Assembly: GCA_964477815.1 (NCBI GenBank)
Contig: CAYZEO010000038.1
Location: 1-6,592, forward strand
Direction of reading: 5' to 3'
DNA: 6,592 nucleotides
Origin: DAOVGZ01 sp964477815
GTDB taxonomy: Bacteria > Babelota > Babeliae > Babelales > Vermiphilaceae
The notes under the pieces were generated by a model that was not told where the DNA came from, made no database searches, and saw nothing but the letters and a program-made list of their open reading frames with translations. Of the stretch, positions 5,309-6,592 are shown one piece after another (the stretch's first letter is position 1; each line of letters begins with the position of its first letter). Both the position numbers and the translations under genes were made by a program.

Positions 5309-6592
5309 TTATTGCCCATCCCATTCAGGATTACAGGCAGGCTGCTTATTCGTCATCCCCTGATTCAGAATGCCATTTACCTGTTTCCTCAACTCTTTTA
5401 TGTTTTTCGCATTTTTTTTAATTTCACTCTCTTTCGTTTTGCGAATGTTTCTTGCCTTTATTGTTATTTCTTTTTGTTTTTCCAACAGGACTTGTAAAGC
5501 AATTGATTTTTTTTCTAGTTGTTTCGTTTCTTTTTTCAGCTGTTGCTTTTCTTTTTTTAAGAGAACAACGTCATACTTATAATTTTCCTGCAACATCTTG
5601 TATTTTTTAGTTTCCCTAATTAAACGCTTCTTCTCATTGATTAAAGAAATTCGCTTATTTTTCTCCTTTTCTCGTTCAATTTCAAGCCCCATTTCTCGCA
5701 ATTTTTGCTTGTACTGTTCTTTGTAAAGCGGACTTTTAACAATTTTTGCAGAAATTTGTTGAATCGTATTTTGTATTGTGCGAATTTTTTTCTCCTCGGA
5801 CTTGCCTAACTTTCCAGGCGCCAGTACAAGTTCTTTCGCATTTGCCTCAAGCTCTTTGTCCAACTGCTCCAGTCTTTCAAGCGCTTTCAAAAAACCGTAT
5901 TTTTCAGTCATATTCACAACATCATTCACAGAAATTACAGTTTGCTCTTTCATGAGATTGAATAATGTTGGCTCAGAAACCTTGCCTTTAAGAATGGTTC
6001 GAGCTCGTTTTACCAACTGATGAGATTTAATAAACATAACCACCGAATCAATTTCTTTAATGATATATGCTGACCTGAGCATAAACTGACTAAACTTCTC
6101 TTTTTCAACACTCGGTACACGCAACTCATTACGTTTTTCAAACAACTCCTTGCGCGATTCTTTTATCTTCTGACTCAACTGCTCAAGATATTCAGGAGAC
6201 TCATTCCCTCCGTAACTTTTTTCAAACTCAAGAATGATGGCACCACCCTCTTTGTCGACAAAGTTTCCAATACTGCGAGCACCAATATTCACAAGATTAT
6301 CTGCCTGTACAAATGCTTTTCTGAAACCAACAAGCTTTTTTGCTAAATCAAGCTTACTCCGAAAAGACGTAAGGGCCTTTTTTACAGTTTCAAATTTTTG
6401 CAAATCATCTAGGCTAAGTTTTCCGCCTCGTATACCCAGCGCATAACTCTTTGCCTTTTCTAGTTCCTTTTCAATTTCATTCAGGCTATTTTGTGATTCA
6501 TCCAAACCATATTTTTCTACCAGTTGATCAACAAATTTAATTGCACTCCCGTTGACCAATTTCTTGAGTTTGAAAAAAGTTACGGAGGGAAT
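5309..6592 (-). CDS. Long coiled-coil protein with three tandem helical repeats, 5' end outside window
   Basis: Unrecognised. The frame is open from the right edge to the TAA at 5309-5311. A TTG at 6559 could be read as a start, but 11 open codons lie upstream, they continue the repeat pattern (T-F-F-K-L, like T-L-F-N-L before unit 3), and no ribosome site precedes the TTG, so the gene continues beyond the window. Numbered from that TTG, three units of about 100 residues are centred on Y17, Y116 and Y221, each followed by Gly. Residues 278-400 are a long, highly charged Lys/Glu/Gln coiled coil. The last 15 residues (after G401) are Pro/Asn-containing, non-helical and carry the only Cys. No membrane segment is visible. 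It is upstream of the phosphoribosyltransferase gene on the same strand, 75 bases away with a possible weak terminator between. It may be a surface, scaffold or effector-like protein; this is inference only. Confidence 0.85.
   Translation of the reverse strand: MPSVTFFKLKKLVNGSAIKFVDQLVEKYGLDESQNSLNEIEKELEKAKSYALGIRGGKLSLDDLQKFETVKKALTSFRSKLDLAKKLVGFRKAFVQADNLVNIGARSIGNFVDKEGGAIILEFEKSYGGNESPEYLEQLSQKIKESRKELFEKRNELRVPSVEKEKFSQFMLRSAYIIKEIDSVVMFIKSHQLVKRARTILKGKVSEPTLFNLMKEQTVISVNDVVNMTEKYGFLKALERLEQLDKELEANAKELVLAPGKLGKSEEKKIRTIQNTIQQISAKIVKSPLYKEQYKQKLREMGLEIEREKEKNKRISLINEKKRLIRETKKYKMLQENYKYDVVLLKKEKQQLKKETKQLEKKSIALQVLLEKQKEITIKARNIRKTKESEIKKNAKNIKELRKQVNGILNQGMTNKQPACNPEWDGQ
5741..6580 (-). 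repeat. Three tandem protein-level helical units of about 100 residues
   Basis: Residues are counted from the TTG at 6559. The Tyr-Gly pairs are Y17-G18, Y116-G117 and Y221-G222, 99 and 105 residues apart. Without gaps, each Tyr is followed by hydrophobics at +9 (L26, L125, L230), +12 (I29, L128, L233) and +16 (L33, I132, L237). Units 2 and 3 also share LEQL at +9 to +12 and KEL at +21 to +23. A second, more divergent helix follows in each unit. Units correspond roughly to bases 6341-6580, 6041-6271 and 5741-5968. The DNA itself is not repetitive. Confidence 0.6.

Noticed and set aside
6557..6559. TTG at 6559 as the start of the right-edge coiled-coil gene
   Set aside because: The frame is open to the right edge and the upstream residues fit the repeat pattern; no Shine-Dalgarno sequence is present.

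Overview
The window is A+T-rich, compactly coded bacterial DNA with no RNA gene, insertion sequence, CRISPR array or phage signature. It holds seven protein genes: four on the minus strand and three on the plus strand. The longest stretch without a gene is about 90 bases. Short genes, lysine-rich proteins, many exported proteins of unknown function and two large coiled-coil proteins suggest a reduced, host-associated lineage. Candidatus Dependentiae (TM6/Babeliae) is my best guess, but nothing in the window proves it.

Layout from left to right. (1) The 3' end of a lysine-rich helical repeat protein (+), whose reading frame is open to the left edge. (2) glmU (+), the bifunctional UDP-GlcNAc synthesis enzyme, behind a likely extended -10 promoter. 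(3) A small exported protein (-), convergent with glmU. (4) sbcD (+), an Mre11-type nuclease, divergent from the small gene. (5) A Cys-rich exported or membrane protein (-), convergent with sbcD. (6) A purine-type phosphoribosyltransferase carrying a signal peptide (-), just upstream of gene 5 and probably in its operon. (7) A long coiled-coil repeat protein (-), whose reading frame is open to the right edge.

Two patterns stand out. First, both edge genes carry what looks like the same roughly 100-residue helical unit: three tandem copies on the right and two on the left. They have the same hydrophobic spacing after a conserved aromatic residue, so the window appears to be bracketed by two members of one repeat-protein family. 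Second, both convergent gene pairs (glmU with the small gene, sbcD with the Cys-rich gene) overlap by exactly 4 bases. Each junction has a symmetric hairpin that could terminate transcription in both directions and lies partly or wholly inside coding sequence.

Functionally, glmU makes the activated sugar for the cell envelope and sbcD serves DNA end processing; its usual partner sbcC is not here. The phosphoribosyltransferase and the Cys-rich protein look like an exported two-gene unit. An exported PRPP-dependent enzyme is unexpected, because PRPP is a cytoplasmic metabolite, and it is the most intriguing single gene here.
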